From assembly GCA_031399025.1 (NCBI GenBank), contig JANNOJ010000095.1, positions 1 through 64,000 of the forward strand: 64,000 nt of DNA. Direction: 5' to 3'. Under the pieces are notes generated by a model that was given only the letters and a program-made list of their open reading frames with translations, did no database searches and was not told where the DNA came from. A program made the position numbers and the translations under genes. Source of the stretch: CBDBZL01 sp031399025 (lineage in GTDB: Bacteria; Pseudomonadota; Alphaproteobacteria; Sphingomonadales; Sphingomonadaceae). Below, in pieces: positions 26,918 through 36,255 of the stretch; position 1 is the stretch's first letter; every line of letters starts with the position of its first letter.

Positions 26918-27180
26918 CAGAATGCCTCTCCATCTCACCCGCCGGCAGCTGCGCTCACCCTTGTCCGAGTGCTGCAGCGCCACCGCGCGGCCTGGTTATC
27001 GTGACAATTATATGGCTGCGTACGGCAAGGCAATGACACGCCCGCATCGAAGCGCCGGGTGGGGGCACTGCTGTGGCCGCCAAGCCGCACCTTGCCTCGC
27101 TGCACCTGCTAAGCTAGGGGCGGGCGCGAACGGCTGTGCTCGCCTGCCGGCCCTGCTCCATCATTCCGAGGCTTACCATC

Positions 27181-29034
27181 ATGTCCACCCGCTTGCGCAA
27201 CGTGGCGATCATCGCCCACGTCGACCATGGCAAGACCACGCTCGTCGACCAGCTGTTCCGCCAGTCCGGCACCTTCCGCGACAACCAGCGCGTCGAGGAA
27301 CGGGCGATGGACAGCAACGACCTCGAGAAGGAGCGCGGCATCACCATCCTGGCCAAGTGCACCAGCGTGGAATGGACCCCGCCATCAGGTGACGAGACGG
27401 CCAAGGAAACAGTACGCATCAACATCGTCGACACCCCCGGCCACGCCGATTTCGGCGCCGAGGTGGAGCGCATCCTGTCGATGGTCGACGGCGTCATCCT
27501 GCTGGTCGACGCCGCCGAGGGCCCGATGCCGCAGACCAAGTTCGTCACCGGCAAGGCGCTCGGCCTGGGCCTGCGCCCGATCGTGGTGGTCAACAAGATC
27601 GACCGTTCCGACGCGCGCCCGCAGGAGGTGCTCGACGAGGTGTTCGACCTGTTCGTGAACCTGGAAGCCAATGACGAGCAGCTCGAATTCCCGGTGCTCT
27701 ACGCCTCGGGCCGCGCGGGCTATGCCAGCGCCGACGAGCGCGCGCGCGAAGGCGACCTCACGCCGCTGTTCGAGACCATCGTCAGGCATGTGCGCGCGCC
27801 GGGCCTCGACGAGGAGGCGCCCTTCGCCATGCTGGCGACGCTGCTCAACCGCGACAGCTTCCTGGGCCGCATCCTCACCGGCCGCATCGAGAGCGGCAAG
27901 CTCGAGGTCGGCATGCCGATCAAGGCCTTGGACGTGAACGGCAAGCTGGTGGAAACCGGCCGCGCGACCAAGGTGTTCGCCTTCAACGGCCTCGAGCGTG
28001 TACCCGTCGAACGCGCCTCGGCCGGCGATATCGTCGCCATCGCCGGGCTCACCCAGGCGACCGTTTCCAACACCATCTGCGATCCCGTGGTCAGCGCGCC
28101 CATCGCCGCCCAGCCGATCGACCCGCCCACGCTCAGCATGACCTTCGCGGTCAACGACAGCCCCTATGCCGGGCGCGAGGGCGACAAGGTGCAGAGCCGC
28201 GTCATCCGCGAGCGGCTCGAGCGCGAGGCCGAAAGCAACGTCGCCATCCGGCTCACCGAGAGCGCCGAGAAGGACGCCTTCGAGGTGGCCGGGCGCGGCG
28301 AACTGCAGCTGGGCGTGCTGATCGAGAACATGCGCCGCGAAGGGTTCGAGGTCTCGATCAGCCGCCCGCGCGTGCTGTTCCGCGACGGCGAGCACGGCCG
28401 CGAAGAACCCTACGAGACCGTCGTCGTGGACGTGGACGACGAGTTCTCCGGCACGGTCGTGGAGAAGATGGCCCAGCGCAAGGCCGAGATGACCGACATG
28501 CGCCCGTCGGGCGGCGGCAAGACCCGTCTCACCTTCAGCGCGCCCAGCCGCGGCCTCATCGGCTACCACGGCGAGTTCCTCTCGGACACGCGCGGCACCG
28601 GCATCATGAACCGCCTGTTCGAGAAGTACGGCCCCTACAAGGGCCCGATCTCGGGCCGCCAGAACGGCGTGCTGATCTCGATGGAGCAGGGCGAGGCGGT
28701 CGCTTATTCGCTCAACATGCTCGAGGAGCGCGGCACCTTGTTCATCTCGCCGGGCGAGAAGCTGTACGAAGGCATGATCATCGGCGAGAACGCCAAGCCG
28801 CAGGACCTCGAGGTCAATCCGCTGAAGTCCAAGCAGCTCACCAACTTCCGCGCCTCGGGCAAGGACGAAGGTATTCGCCTCACCCCGCCGCGCCGGATGA
28901 CGCTGGAACAGGCCATCGCCTACATCCAGGACGACGAATTGGTCGAGGTCACTCCGCAAAGCGTGCGCCTGCGCAAGCGCCACCTCGATCCGCACGAGCG
29001 CAAGCGCGCTTCGAGGAAGTCCGAGGCCGCCTGA
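27181..29034 (+). CDS. typA: Translational GTPase TypA/BipA
   Basis: A ribosome-binding GTPase of the EF-G family needed for 50S assembly at low temperature and stress responses. The 617-residue protein has G1 AHVDHGKTT at 12-20, switch motif RGITIL, G3 DTPGHADF, G4 NKID, then EF-Tu-like domain II and the unique C-terminal domain. The ATG at 27181 is chosen because the family begins R-N-V-A-I-I-A-H directly after it. It diverges from the receptor gene. Confidence 0.95.
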   Translation: MSTRLRNVAIIAHVDHGKTTLVDQLFRQSGTFRDNQRVEERAMDSNDLEKERGITILAKCTSVEWTPPSGDETAKETVRINIVDTPGHADFGAEVERILSMVDGVILLVDAAEGPMPQTKFVTGKALGLGLRPIVVVNKIDRSDARPQEVLDEVFDLFVNLEANDEQLEFPVLYASGRAGYASADERAREGDLTPLFETIVRHVRAPGLDEEAPFAMLATLLNRDSFLGRILTGRIESGKLEVGMPIKALDVNGKLVETGRATKVFAFNGLERVPVERASAGDIVAIAGLTQATVSNTICDPVVSAPIAAQPIDPPTLSMTFAVNDSPYAGREGDKVQSRVIRERLEREAESNVAIRLTESAEKDAFEVAGRGELQLGVLIENMRREGFEVSISRPRVLFRDGEHGREEPYETVVVDVDDEFSGTVVEKMAQRKAEMTDMRPSGGGKTRLTFSAPSRGLIGYHGEFLSDTRGTGIMNRLFEKYGPYKGPISGRQNGVLISMEQGEAVAYSLNMLEERGTLFISPGEKLYEGMIIGENAKPQDLEVNPLKSKQLTNFRASGKDEGIRLTPPRRMTLEQAIAYIQDDELVEVTPQSVRLRKRHLDPHERKRASRKSEAA

Positions 29035-29105
29035 GCTTATTAGCCCGCGGCGGGGGGACGAGCACGCGCTCGCCAACCACCCGCGGCTCGCTTAGGGCAG
29101 CTGGC

Positions 29106-30257
29106 ATGGACATCGCCGGCCTGCGCATCGCCCTGTTCAGCGGCAATTACAATTACGTGCGTGACGGCGCCAACCAGGCGCTCAACCGTCTGGTCGAGTA
29201 CCTGCTGCGCCACGGCGCCGGGGTGCGGGTCTACTCCCCCAAGGTCGAGCCGCCCGCCTTTGCCCCGGCCGGCGAGCTGGTCGGCCTGCCGCATGTCGCG
29301 ATCCCCGGGCGCGGGGAATACCGGCTGCCGCTGGGGCTCTCGGCGGCGGTAAAGCGCGACCTGGCGGCATTCGCGCCCGATATCGTCCACCTGTCTTCGC
29401 CCGATCCCGCCGCGCACCGGGCGCTCGCCTGGGCCAAGGCGCGGGGCCTGCCGGTACTCGCCTCGGTGCACACGCGGTTCGAGACCTATCTACGCTATTA
29501 CGGCGCGGGCTTTCTCGAACCCGGGGCGGTGGCGCTGCTGCGACGCTTCTACCGGCGGTGCGATGCGATCATGGCACCCTCCCAGAGCATGGCGGCGGTG
29601 CTGCGCGCGCAGCGGATGAACGCGGACATCTCCATCTGGTCGCGCGGTGTGGACCGGACCATGTTCAACCCCGCGCGCCGCAGCATGGAATGGCGGCAGG
29701 GGCTCGGCATCGGCGATGACGAGGTGGCGGTCGGCTTCCTTGGTCGGCTGGTGATGGAAAAGGGGCTCGATGTCTTCGCCGCGGCGCTTGGGCAGTTGCG
29801 CGCCCGCGGCGTGCCGCACCGCCCGCTGGTGATCGGCGAGGGCCCCGCGCGCCACAAGTTTGCCGAACAATTGCCCGGCGCCGCCTTCGCCGGGTTCCTG
29901 AGCGGCGAGGCCCTCGGGCGCGCGGTGGCCGGCATGGACGTGCTGCTCAACCCCAGCGTCACCGAGACCTTCGGCAACGTCACCCTGGAAGCCATGGCCT
30001 GCGCGGTGCCGGTGGTGGCGGCGCGGGCCACGGGCGCCACCAGCCTGGTGGCCGATGGCGTCACCGGCCGCCTGGTCGAGCCGGGCGACGCCTGCGCCTT
30101 CGCCGATGCGCTGGAGGATTACCTGCGCGCGCCCGATCTCAGGGCCGCGCATGGCATTGCCGGCGAGGCCGCGAGCCGCGCCTACACCTGGGATGCGGTC
30201 AATGCGGCGGTCGGCCAGGCATATCTGCGCCTGCTCGCCCGGCGCCGCCCGGCCTAG
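29106..30257 (+). CDS. Glycosyltransferase family 4 (GT-B fold)
   Basis: A 383-residue retaining glycosyltransferase. The N-terminal Rossmann half (about 1-190) starts LRIALFSGNYNYVRDGANQA. The C-terminal half has GFLGRLVMEKGLDVFAAAL and the nucleotide-sugar block NPSVTETFGNVTLEAMACAVP, with its E-x7-E pair. The opening and DIVHLSSPD resemble alpha-mannosyl- or diacylglycerol glycosyltransferases acting on membrane lipids. It follows typA after 71 bases and ends 3 bases before a convergent gene. The acceptor is unknown. Confidence 0.88.
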   Translation: MDIAGLRIALFSGNYNYVRDGANQALNRLVEYLLRHGAGVRVYSPKVEPPAFAPAGELVGLPHVAIPGRGEYRLPLGLSAAVKRDLAAFAPDIVHLSSPDPAAHRALAWAKARGLPVLASVHTRFETYLRYYGAGFLEPGAVALLRRFYRRCDAIMAPSQSMAAVLRAQRMNADISIWSRGVDRTMFNPARRSMEWRQGLGIGDDEVAVGFLGRLVMEKGLDVFAAALGQLRARGVPHRPLVIGEGPARHKFAEQLPGAAFAGFLSGEALGRAVAGMDVLLNPSVTETFGNVTLEAMACAVPVVAARATGATSLVADGVTGRLVEPGDACAFADALEDYLRAPDLRAAHGIAGEAASRAYTWDAVNAAVGQAYLRLLARRRPA

Positions 30258-30260
30258 GTC

Positions 30261-30722
30261 CTAGCGCAGCACGCCGTACCGCGTCATCGCCCGCACATAC
30301 CAGGCGAGCAGGACGATCACGACCGCGATCAGCACCGACATGCCCACCGCGAGGCCGGAATCGGTGAGACCGGGCATCGGATTGGCCAATTGGTACGCCA
30401 TGGTGGCGAGCAGGCCCATGAGCGAGGCGAGGAAGGCGTGGAACGCATATCGGCTGCGCCCCAGCAGCAGCAGCGAGCCCAGCACCGAACCCCAGACGCC
30501 GATCGCCCAGGCCGTATCCGCCCAGATCGGGAAGCTGTCGAAATAGCCGACCGCCACCTGCGCGTCGAAGCCGTAAGGCTCGGTCATGGCGCGCATATAG
30601 GCCAGGTTGCGCGTCTGCGACATGATGTAGTCATATCCGCCGAACGCGTTCCACAGCAGCGACAACACGCCGACCACCCACAGGTGCCACGGCGCGCTGG
30701 CGCGAGTTGCGACGCTCTCCAT
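30261..30722 (-). CDS. Four-helix membrane protein, hypothetical
   Basis: A 153-residue protein with hydrophobic segments at about 13-29, 70-90, 97-115 and 124-143. It contains the text LWNAFGGYDYIMSQTRNLAYM near the start, seen in conserved hypothetical proteins of this order. The ATG at 30722 follows GGGGAG. The function is unknown. It lies tail-to-tail with the glycosyltransferase gene. Confidence 0.75.
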   Translation of the reverse strand: MESVATRASAPWHLWVVGVLSLLWNAFGGYDYIMSQTRNLAYMRAMTEPYGFDAQVAVGYFDSFPIWADTAWAIGVWGSVLGSLLLLGRSRYAFHAFLASLMGLLATMAYQLANPMPGLTDSGLAVGMSVLIAVVIVLLAWYVRAMTRYGVLR

Positions 30723-30803
30723 GTCATTCTCCCCGCCGAAGTTCCCGCGCGCCATATAGCACGCCGGGCACGGTGAGGAAGATGGCCGAGTAGCGCGCGC
30801 CGG

Positions 30804-31460
30804 TCAGAGCCGCTCGATGCGCCGCGCCATCTCGTCGATCAGGTCGACGATCTCGTGCAGCGTCGCCTCGTCGAGCTTATCGGCGCGCGCGCGCTGCCTG
30901 AGCACGCTGGCAAGGTTCCCCATCGCGCGGAACAGGTGGGGCGAGCGGCCGCGCTCGTGCTCCTTGGCATGGCCGGCGAGCCGGTCGAACAGCGCCACCA
31001 CCTCCGCGGCACGCGTGGCCAGTTCGGCCAAGCCCTGCTCGGATGCGGCAAAGGCCTTGCGCGCCGAAGGCTCGTCGCCGTGTTCGGCGATGGCCCCCTC
31101 GTCGGCGAGCAGCTGGAGCGTGGGGTACACCGCGCCGGGGCTGGGCGCATAGGCGCCGCCGGTCAGCTCCTCCAACGCCTTGATCAGCTCGTAGCCGTGG
31201 CGCGGTTGGTCGGCCAGCAGCTTGAGCAGCGCCAAGCGCAGCTCGCCAGGTGCGAACATCCGCCCCCGGCGCGCGCGCGGCCCGCCCCAGTCGGCGCCAT
31301 CCTCGCCGCTATCCGCGCCTGGCCCCCAGCCGCGCCCGCGGCCGCGCCCCGGGCCACGCTGGCCGCCCTCGCTCCAGCGCGAGGCCATGCTGCCGGCGAA
31401 CATCATCGCCATCGGCCCCAAGAGGTCCGGACGGCGGCCGCGGTTGTGGCAATTGTACAT
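30804..31460 (-). CDS. PadR family transcriptional regulator with Gly/Arg-rich N-terminal tail
   Basis: A 218-residue regulator. Residues 1-66 are a flexible tail rich in glycine and arginine (GPGRGRGRGWGPGADSG). The PadR winged helix follows, with LRLALLKLLADQPRHGYELI and AYAPSPGAVYPTLQLLADEG (about 71-125), and then a helical dimerisation domain. PadR proteins repress efflux or phenolic-acid genes. The region upstream of its start contains the palindrome GATATATC, a likely autoregulatory site shared with the divergent rarA promoter. The neighbouring membrane-protein gene (30261-30722) may be its target. Confidence 0.88.
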   Translation of the reverse strand: MYNCHNRGRRPDLLGPMAMMFAGSMASRWSEGGQRGPGRGRGRGWGPGADSGEDGADWGGPRARRGRMFAPGELRLALLKLLADQPRHGYELIKALEELTGGAYAPSPGAVYPTLQLLADEGAIAEHGDEPSARKAFAASEQGLAELATRAAEVVALFDRLAGHAKEHERGRSPHLFRAMGNLASVLRQRARADKLDEATLHEIVDLIDEMARRIERL

Positions 31461-31491
31461 GAAGGTATCCTCGTAGGTTCGTTAAGTCTGC

Positions 31492-31499
31492 GATATATC
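31492..31499. promoter_or_regulatory. Palindrome in the padR/rarA intergenic region
   Basis: GATATATC lies 32 bases upstream of the PadR start, in a short AT-rich patch (TGCGATATATCTTGTAAG). PadR regulators often bind AT-rich palindromes overlapping their own promoter. The assignment is by position and symmetry only. Confidence 0.4.
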
Positions 31500-31563
31500 T
31501 TGTAAGCATCGTCGTGCAAGAGGGTGATGCAAGTTTCCCGTCGTTCGGCTACTTGTCCGAGCC

Positions 31564-32898
31564 ATGGCCGACCTCTTCGCCGACGATCCTCCCGCGCCCG
31601 CCCGACGCGAAGCCCCCGCCGCCGACGCACCGCTCGCCGACAGGTTGCGTCCGCAATCGCTGGCCGAAATCATCGGCCAGGAGCACATCACCGGACCGGC
31701 GGGCGCGATCGGCCGGATGGTGGCGGCCGGGCGCCTGTCGAGCATGGTGCTGTGGGGGCCGCCGGGCACGGGCAAGACCAGCATTGCCCGGCTGCTCGCC
31801 GACGCGGTGGGTATGCGCTTCGTCGCGATCAGCGCGGTGTTCTCGGGCGTGACGGACCTGCGCAAGGCCTTCGCCGAAGCGGAGATGGCGCAACAGGCGG
31901 GCCAAGGGGCGTCGGGGCGCACGCTGTTGTTCGTCGACGAGATCCACCGCTTCAACCGGGCGCAGCAGGACGGTTTCCTGCCTTATGTCGAGCGCGGCAC
32001 GGTGACGCTGGTGGGCGCGACCACCGAGAACCCCAGCTTCGAACTCAACGCCGCGCTGCTCAGCCGGGCGCAGGTGCTGATCCTCCACCGGCTCGATACG
32101 GCGGCGCTGGCCAGGCTGCTCGAACGGGCCGAGGCGCTCGAAGGCTCCCTGCCGCTCACCCCGGAGGCGCGCGCGGCGTTGATCGCCAGCGCCGATGGCG
32201 ACGGGCGCTTCCTGCTCAACCAGGCCGAGACGCTGTATGCCGCCAAGCTTACAGAGCCAATTGGGCCGGCTGAGCTGGGCGCGTTCCTCCAGCGCCGGGT
32301 GGCGGTGTACGACAAGGACCGCGAAGGGCACTACAATCTCATCTCCGCGCTGCACAAGGCGGTGCGCGGCTCCGACCCGCAGGCGGCGCTCTACTATCTG
32401 GCGCGGATGCTCACCGCCGGCGAGGAGCCGCTGTTCCTGGCGCGCCGGCTGGTGCGCATGGCGGTCGAGGACATCGGCCTCGCCGACCCGCAGGCGCTGG
32501 TCCAATGCCTGGCGGCGAGGGACGCCTACGAGTTCCTCGGCAGCCCCGAGGGCGAGCTGGCGCTGGCGCAGGCGTGCCTGTACCTCGCCACCGCCCCCAA
32601 ATCGAACGCGGTCTACCAGGCGCACAAAGCGGCCTGGGCCAGCGCGCGCGAAACCGGGAGCCTGATGCCGCCCGCCAACATCCTCAACGCGCCCACCAAG
32701 CTGATGCAGCAGATCGGCTACGGCCGGGGATATACCTATGATCACAATGCAGCCGAGGGCTTCTCGGGCGACGATTACTGGCCCGAGGGGATGGCGCCGC
32801 AGACCTATTACGCCCCGACCGAGCGCGGCTTCGAAGCGCGGCTGCAGGAGCGGCTGGCCCATTGGCAGCGTTTGCGCGACGAGCGGCGCGGCGGCTGA
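31564..32898 (+). CDS. rarA: Replication-associated recombination protein A (MgsA/RarA AAA+ ATPase)
   Basis: An AAA+ ATPase acting at stalled replication forks. The 444-residue protein has Walker A GPPGTGKT near 65-72, Walker B LLFVDEIHRF and sensor 1 GATTENPS. The C-terminal tetramerisation domain has FLARRLVRMAVEDIGLADP and a late YLPxGL-like segment, here YWPEGMAPQTYYAPT. Its length is typical. The next gene starts 3 bases after its stop, which suggests one transcript. Confidence 0.93.
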   Translation: MADLFADDPPAPARREAPAADAPLADRLRPQSLAEIIGQEHITGPAGAIGRMVAAGRLSSMVLWGPPGTGKTSIARLLADAVGMRFVAISAVFSGVTDLRKAFAEAEMAQQAGQGASGRTLLFVDEIHRFNRAQQDGFLPYVERGTVTLVGATTENPSFELNAALLSRAQVLILHRLDTAALARLLERAEALEGSLPLTPEARAALIASADGDGRFLLNQAETLYAAKLTEPIGPAELGAFLQRRVAVYDKDREGHYNLISALHKAVRGSDPQAALYYLARMLTAGEEPLFLARRLVRMAVEDIGLADPQALVQCLAARDAYEFLGSPEGELALAQACLYLATAPKSNAVYQAHKAAWASARETGSLMPPANILNAPTKLMQQIGYGRGYTYDHNAAEGFSGDDYWPEGMAPQTYYAPTERGFEARLQERLAHWQRLRDERRGG

Positions 32899-32901
32899 GG
32901 C

Positions 32902-33798
32902 GTGCCCGCAGCACGCCTGAGCCGGTTCGGCAGCTTCGTGGCGATCGACTGGTCGGGCGCGGCCGGCGAGCGGCACAAGGGGATCGCCGTCGCGCTGGCC
33001 GGGGCGGATGGCGCGCCGCCGCACTTGCTGGGCGGGGGCCGGCGCTGGTCGCGCGGCGAGGTGCTCGACCTGCTTGGGCGCGATCTGCCGCCCGATACGC
33101 TGGTCGGGCTGGACCTGGGCATCGCCCTGCCCTTTGCCGATTGCGGCGCTTATTTCCCTGGCCTGGCACGCTCAGTTCCCGATGCGCCGTCGCTGTGGGC
33201 GATGGTGGCCGAGGTGTGCGCCGCCGACCGCCACTTCGCCGCCGGTTCCTTCGCCGACCATCCCGACTTTGCCCCTTTCTTCCGCCGCCACGGCGGGCGG
33301 CGGGGCGAGCGCTTCGGCTGCGACGATGCGGCGCATGGGCGCGGGCGGTTCCGCGTCACCGAGCGGCGGCAGGAGGCGATGGGCTGCCGGCCCTATTCCA
33401 ACTTCAACCTGGTGGGCGCCGCGCAGGTGGGCAAAGCCAGCCTCACCGGCATGCGCTTGCTCCACGCCCTGCGCGGTTTGCTGCCGGTGTGGCCGATCGA
33501 GCCGCTCCGGTCCACGGGCTCGGTGGTGGTCGAAATCTACACCGCGCTCGCCGCGCTCGCCGCCGGGCGACAGGCGGGACGCAGCAAGATGCGCAACTTC
33601 GCCGAGCTCAACGCCGGATTGGCAGCGCTCGGCTCACCGGCGGTGTCGGGCGATGGGCCGTTGGACGACCACAGCGCCGACGCGCTGCTCGCCGCCGCCT
33701 GGCTGCGCGCCAATGCCGCGCGCGCCGAGCTGTGGCAGCCCCCCGGCCTCACGCCGCACCTCGCGCGCACCGAAGGCTGGACCTTCGGCGCGCTGTGA
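32902..33798 (+). CDS. Hypothetical protein, RNase H-like fold (DUF429-type)
   Basis: A 298-residue protein beginning at GTG 32902, three bases after rarA. The spaced acidic residues FVAIDWSGA (about 12-20), GLDLGIALP (about 72-80), VVVEIYTALAAL and DHSADALLAAAWLR recall ribonuclease H-like nucleases of the DUF429 kind. The family match is tentative. Co-location with rarA hints at nucleic-acid metabolism, but no activity can be claimed. Confidence 0.65.
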   Translation: MPAARLSRFGSFVAIDWSGAAGERHKGIAVALAGADGAPPHLLGGGRRWSRGEVLDLLGRDLPPDTLVGLDLGIALPFADCGAYFPGLARSVPDAPSLWAMVAEVCAADRHFAAGSFADHPDFAPFFRRHGGRRGERFGCDDAAHGRGRFRVTERRQEAMGCRPYSNFNLVGAAQVGKASLTGMRLLHALRGLLPVWPIEPLRSTGSVVVEIYTALAALAAGRQAGRSKMRNFAELNAGLAALGSPAVSGDGPLDDHSADALLAAAWLRANAARAELWQPPGLTPHLARTEGWTFGAL

Positions 33799-33820
33799 GT
33801 CAAAGGCGGTGCACGCCGGG

Positions 33821-33895
33821 GCCGGCTTAGCACAGGGGTAGTGCAGCGGTTTTGTAAACCGAAGGTCGGGGGTTCGAATCCCTCAGCCGGCACCA
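33821..33895 (+). tRNA. tRNA-Thr (TGT anticodon)
   Basis: A 75-nt cloverleaf with acceptor GCCGGCT paired to AGCCGGC, a short D-arm AGCACAGGGGTAGTGC, anticodon TGT in the loop TTTGTAA, T-arm GGGGGTTCGAATCCCTC and encoded CCA. It starts 22 bases after the hypothetical gene. No gene lies between it and the ugd stop at 34048. Confidence 0.93.
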
Positions 33896-34047
33896 GTTTC
33901 CGCAACACAAAACTATCCGGGGCATGGTTTTGGGCGGCAACTCCCGAGCGATCGCGAAGGTATGGACGCCTCAGGCGCCGGCGCGGGTATCCGCCGCTCG
34001 ACTGTCCTCGCGTTGGCTCGAGCGTTCGTTCGGCGCCGGCCGGATCG

Positions 34048-35349
34048 CTAGCGGCCGACCGCGACGTAGCGGAAACCGCGACGCTCGACCTCGCTGCGGT
34101 CGTAGAGGTTGCGCAGGTCGACCAGCAGCGGCTGCTTGAGCAGGCTACGCATCCGGTCGAAATCGAGTGCGCGGAAGGCGTCCCATTCGGTCGCCACCAC
34201 GGCGGCGTCGGCCCCGCTCATGGCATCGTAGGCGTCGGTGCAATAGGTCACCGCGTCGATCACCTTGGTCGCCTGCTCCATGCCCTCGGGGTCGTAGGCG
34301 CGGATCAGGGCGCCGGCATCCTGGAGCGCCTGGACGATGGCGATGGCGGGCGAATCGCGCATGTCGTCGGTGTTGGCCTTGAAGGTGAGGCCCAGCAGCG
34401 CGACGACCTTGCCGTGCCCGGTGCCGCCGAGCGCGTGGACGACCTTGCGGCCCATCGAGCGCTTGCGGAAATCGTTGGACTTGACCACCGCCTCGACGAT
34501 CCGCAGCGGCGCCTCGTAATCCTCGCCGGTCTTGAGCAGCGCCAGCGTATCCTTGGGGAAGCACGAGCCGCCATAGCCGGGGCCGGGCTGGAGGAAGCGG
34601 GCGCCGATGCGGGTGTCCAGGCCGATGCCGTGGGCGACGTCCTGCACGTCCGCCCCGACCCGCTCGCACAGGTCGGCGACCTCGTTGATGAAACTGATCT
34701 TGGTGGCGAGAAAGGCGTTGGCGGCGTATTTGGTGAGTTCGGCGGCGCGGCGGCTCATCACCAGGATCGGCGATTCGGAGCGCACCAGCGGCCGGTAGAT
34801 CTCGCGCAGCACCGTCTCGGCATGCTCGTCGTTGACGCCCACGACCACGCGGTCGGGGCGCTTGAAATCGTCGATCGCGGCGCCTTCGCGCAGGAATTCA
34901 GGGTTGGAGGCGACCGAAAATTCCAGGTCCGGCCGCGCTTCGCGGATGATCCGTTCCACCGCATCGCCGGTGCCCACGGGGACGGTCGACTTGGTCACCA
35001 CCACGGTTCCCGGGCGCAGATGCGGCGCCATCTCCTGGGCGGCGGCATGGACGTAGCTGAGGTCGGCATGGCCATCGCCCCGGCGTGACGGTGTGCCCAC
35101 GGCGATGAACACCGCGTCCGCCTCGGGCAAAGCGGCCCCCAGGTCGAGCGTGAAGGCGAGGCGCCCCGCCTCGAAATTGTTCGCCACCAGCTGGTCCAGC
35201 CCAGGCTCGAAGATCGGGATCCGCCCGGCGAGCAGCGCGTCCACCTTGCTGGCATCCTTGTCGACGCAGGTGACCTCGTGGCCGAAATCGGAAAAGCAGG
35301 CACCGGAGACCAGGCCCACATAGCCCGTGCCGATCATGACGATGCGCAT
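34048..35349 (-). CDS. ugd: UDP-glucose 6-dehydrogenase
   Basis: Oxidises UDP-glucose twice with NAD to UDP-glucuronate, a precursor of capsule, exopolysaccharide and lipid sugars. The 433-residue protein has an N-terminal NAD motif MRIVMIGTGYVGLVSGACF, the lysine-bearing ELTKYAANAFLATKISFINE, the catalytic cysteine in GGSCFPKDTLALL and the UDP-binding C-terminal domain with GLTFKANTDDMRDSP. It stands alone between tRNA-Thr and queF. Confidence 0.94.
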   Translation of the reverse strand: MRIVMIGTGYVGLVSGACFSDFGHEVTCVDKDASKVDALLAGRIPIFEPGLDQLVANNFEAGRLAFTLDLGAALPEADAVFIAVGTPSRRGDGHADLSYVHAAAQEMAPHLRPGTVVVTKSTVPVGTGDAVERIIREARPDLEFSVASNPEFLREGAAIDDFKRPDRVVVGVNDEHAETVLREIYRPLVRSESPILVMSRRAAELTKYAANAFLATKISFINEVADLCERVGADVQDVAHGIGLDTRIGARFLQPGPGYGGSCFPKDTLALLKTGEDYEAPLRIVEAVVKSNDFRKRSMGRKVVHALGGTGHGKVVALLGLTFKANTDDMRDSPAIAIVQALQDAGALIRAYDPEGMEQATKVIDAVTYCTDAYDAMSGADAAVVATEWDAFRALDFDRMRSLLKQPLLVDLRNLYDRSEVERRGFRYVAVGR

Positions 35350-35482
35350 CGATGTCCCCCTCGCCGCCGCAGCACGGCCTTCCCCGGCTCCTAGTGCAAG
35401 CGGAGCGGGCGAGACAAGGCTTCAGCAGCACAGTGCCGGCTTGGGGCAGATCGGCGGTGCCGTTCGGCGACGCCCCGTTCGG

Positions 35483-35950
35483 CTATCCGCGCCCGCGATA
35501 GGCCGCCACGCCCTGGTCGGGCAGCCACAGACCCGCAGGCGGCAGGCCGCTCTGCCAGAACACGTCGATGGGAATGCCGCCGCGCGGATACCAGTAACCG
35601 CCGATCCGCAGCCATCGCGGGCGCAGCTCGGCGGACAGGCGCTGGCCGATGCCCACGGTCACGTCCTCGTGGAAGCCGCCATGGTTGCGGAAGGCGGCGA
35701 GGAACAGCTTGAGGCTCTTGGATTCCACGATCGACTCGCCCGGGGCGTAGTCGAGCACCAGGTGGGCGAAATCGGGCTGGCCGGTGATCGGGCACAGCGA
35801 GGTGAATTCGGGCGCGGCGAAACGCACCAGGTACAGCGCGCCGGGGCGCGGGTTGGCGACGTAGTCGAGCACCGCCTCCGCGGGCGAGCAGGGCAACGTG
35901 CTCGGGCGGCCCAGGTGCAGCGGTGCGCCGGGTTGGGACGGGTCGGTCAT
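35483..35950 (-). CDS. queF: NADPH-dependent 7-cyano-7-deazaguanine reductase
   Basis: Reduces preQ0 to preQ1 in queuosine synthesis. The 155-residue unimodular protein has the thioimide-forming cysteine in SLCPITGQPDFA, the QueF motif ESKSLKLFLAAFRNHGGFHE and RWLRIGGYWYPRGGIPIDVF. The ATG at 35950 (MTDPSQPG) is preferred over a frame extension rich in arginine. The YhhQ transporter at 17335 may supply precursors to the same pathway. Confidence 0.93.
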   Translation of the reverse strand: MTDPSQPGAPLHLGRPSTLPCSPAEAVLDYVANPRPGALYLVRFAAPEFTSLCPITGQPDFAHLVLDYAPGESIVESKSLKLFLAAFRNHGGFHEDVTVGIGQRLSAELRPRWLRIGGYWYPRGGIPIDVFWQSGLPPAGLWLPDQGVAAYRGRG

Positions 35951-36056
35951 CGGCCGCCTGATGGCGCGGCGCCTTGCCCGGGGCAAGCCTTACCGGTCGA
36001 CCGAGTGGCACCGGATGCATCGGCCAATTGCCCTGACCCTCAAACCCGCTCGCCCC

Positions 36057-36165
36057 GAGCTTGCCGAAACATGTCTCGAGCGGTCGGCTTCGCCGGCCAG
36101 CCGAACGGGGCTGCGCTTCACCTTGGGCCCGAGCGCCTGGGTGAAAACAGTGCTTCGGCAAGCTC
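36057..36165. repeat. REP-like intergenic palindrome cluster
   Basis: GAGCTTGCCGAA (36057-36068) and TTCGGCAAGCTC (36154-36165) are a perfect 12-bp inverted repeat. Between them lie further short hairpins, for example TTCACC and GGTGAA around 36117-36146. The CTTCGGCAAGCTC core resembles a dispersed intergenic palindrome common in sphingomonad genomes. It fills much of the 305-base interval between queF and the sulfurtransferase gene, which has no gene in it. Confidence 0.65.
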
Positions 36166-36255
36166 AGCACAAGCGGAAAGTGGGAATGGGGTAATGACAC
36201 CGCCGCAAGCCGCCCCGATTTACGCGGCACCTCGCGCCCGCTACTTGCCGCAATC

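Noticed and set aside
24911..27004. A 697-codon open frame on the plus strand
   Set aside because: It is antisense to the TonB receptor gene, has no recognised motif, and such frames arise readily opposite high-GC genes.
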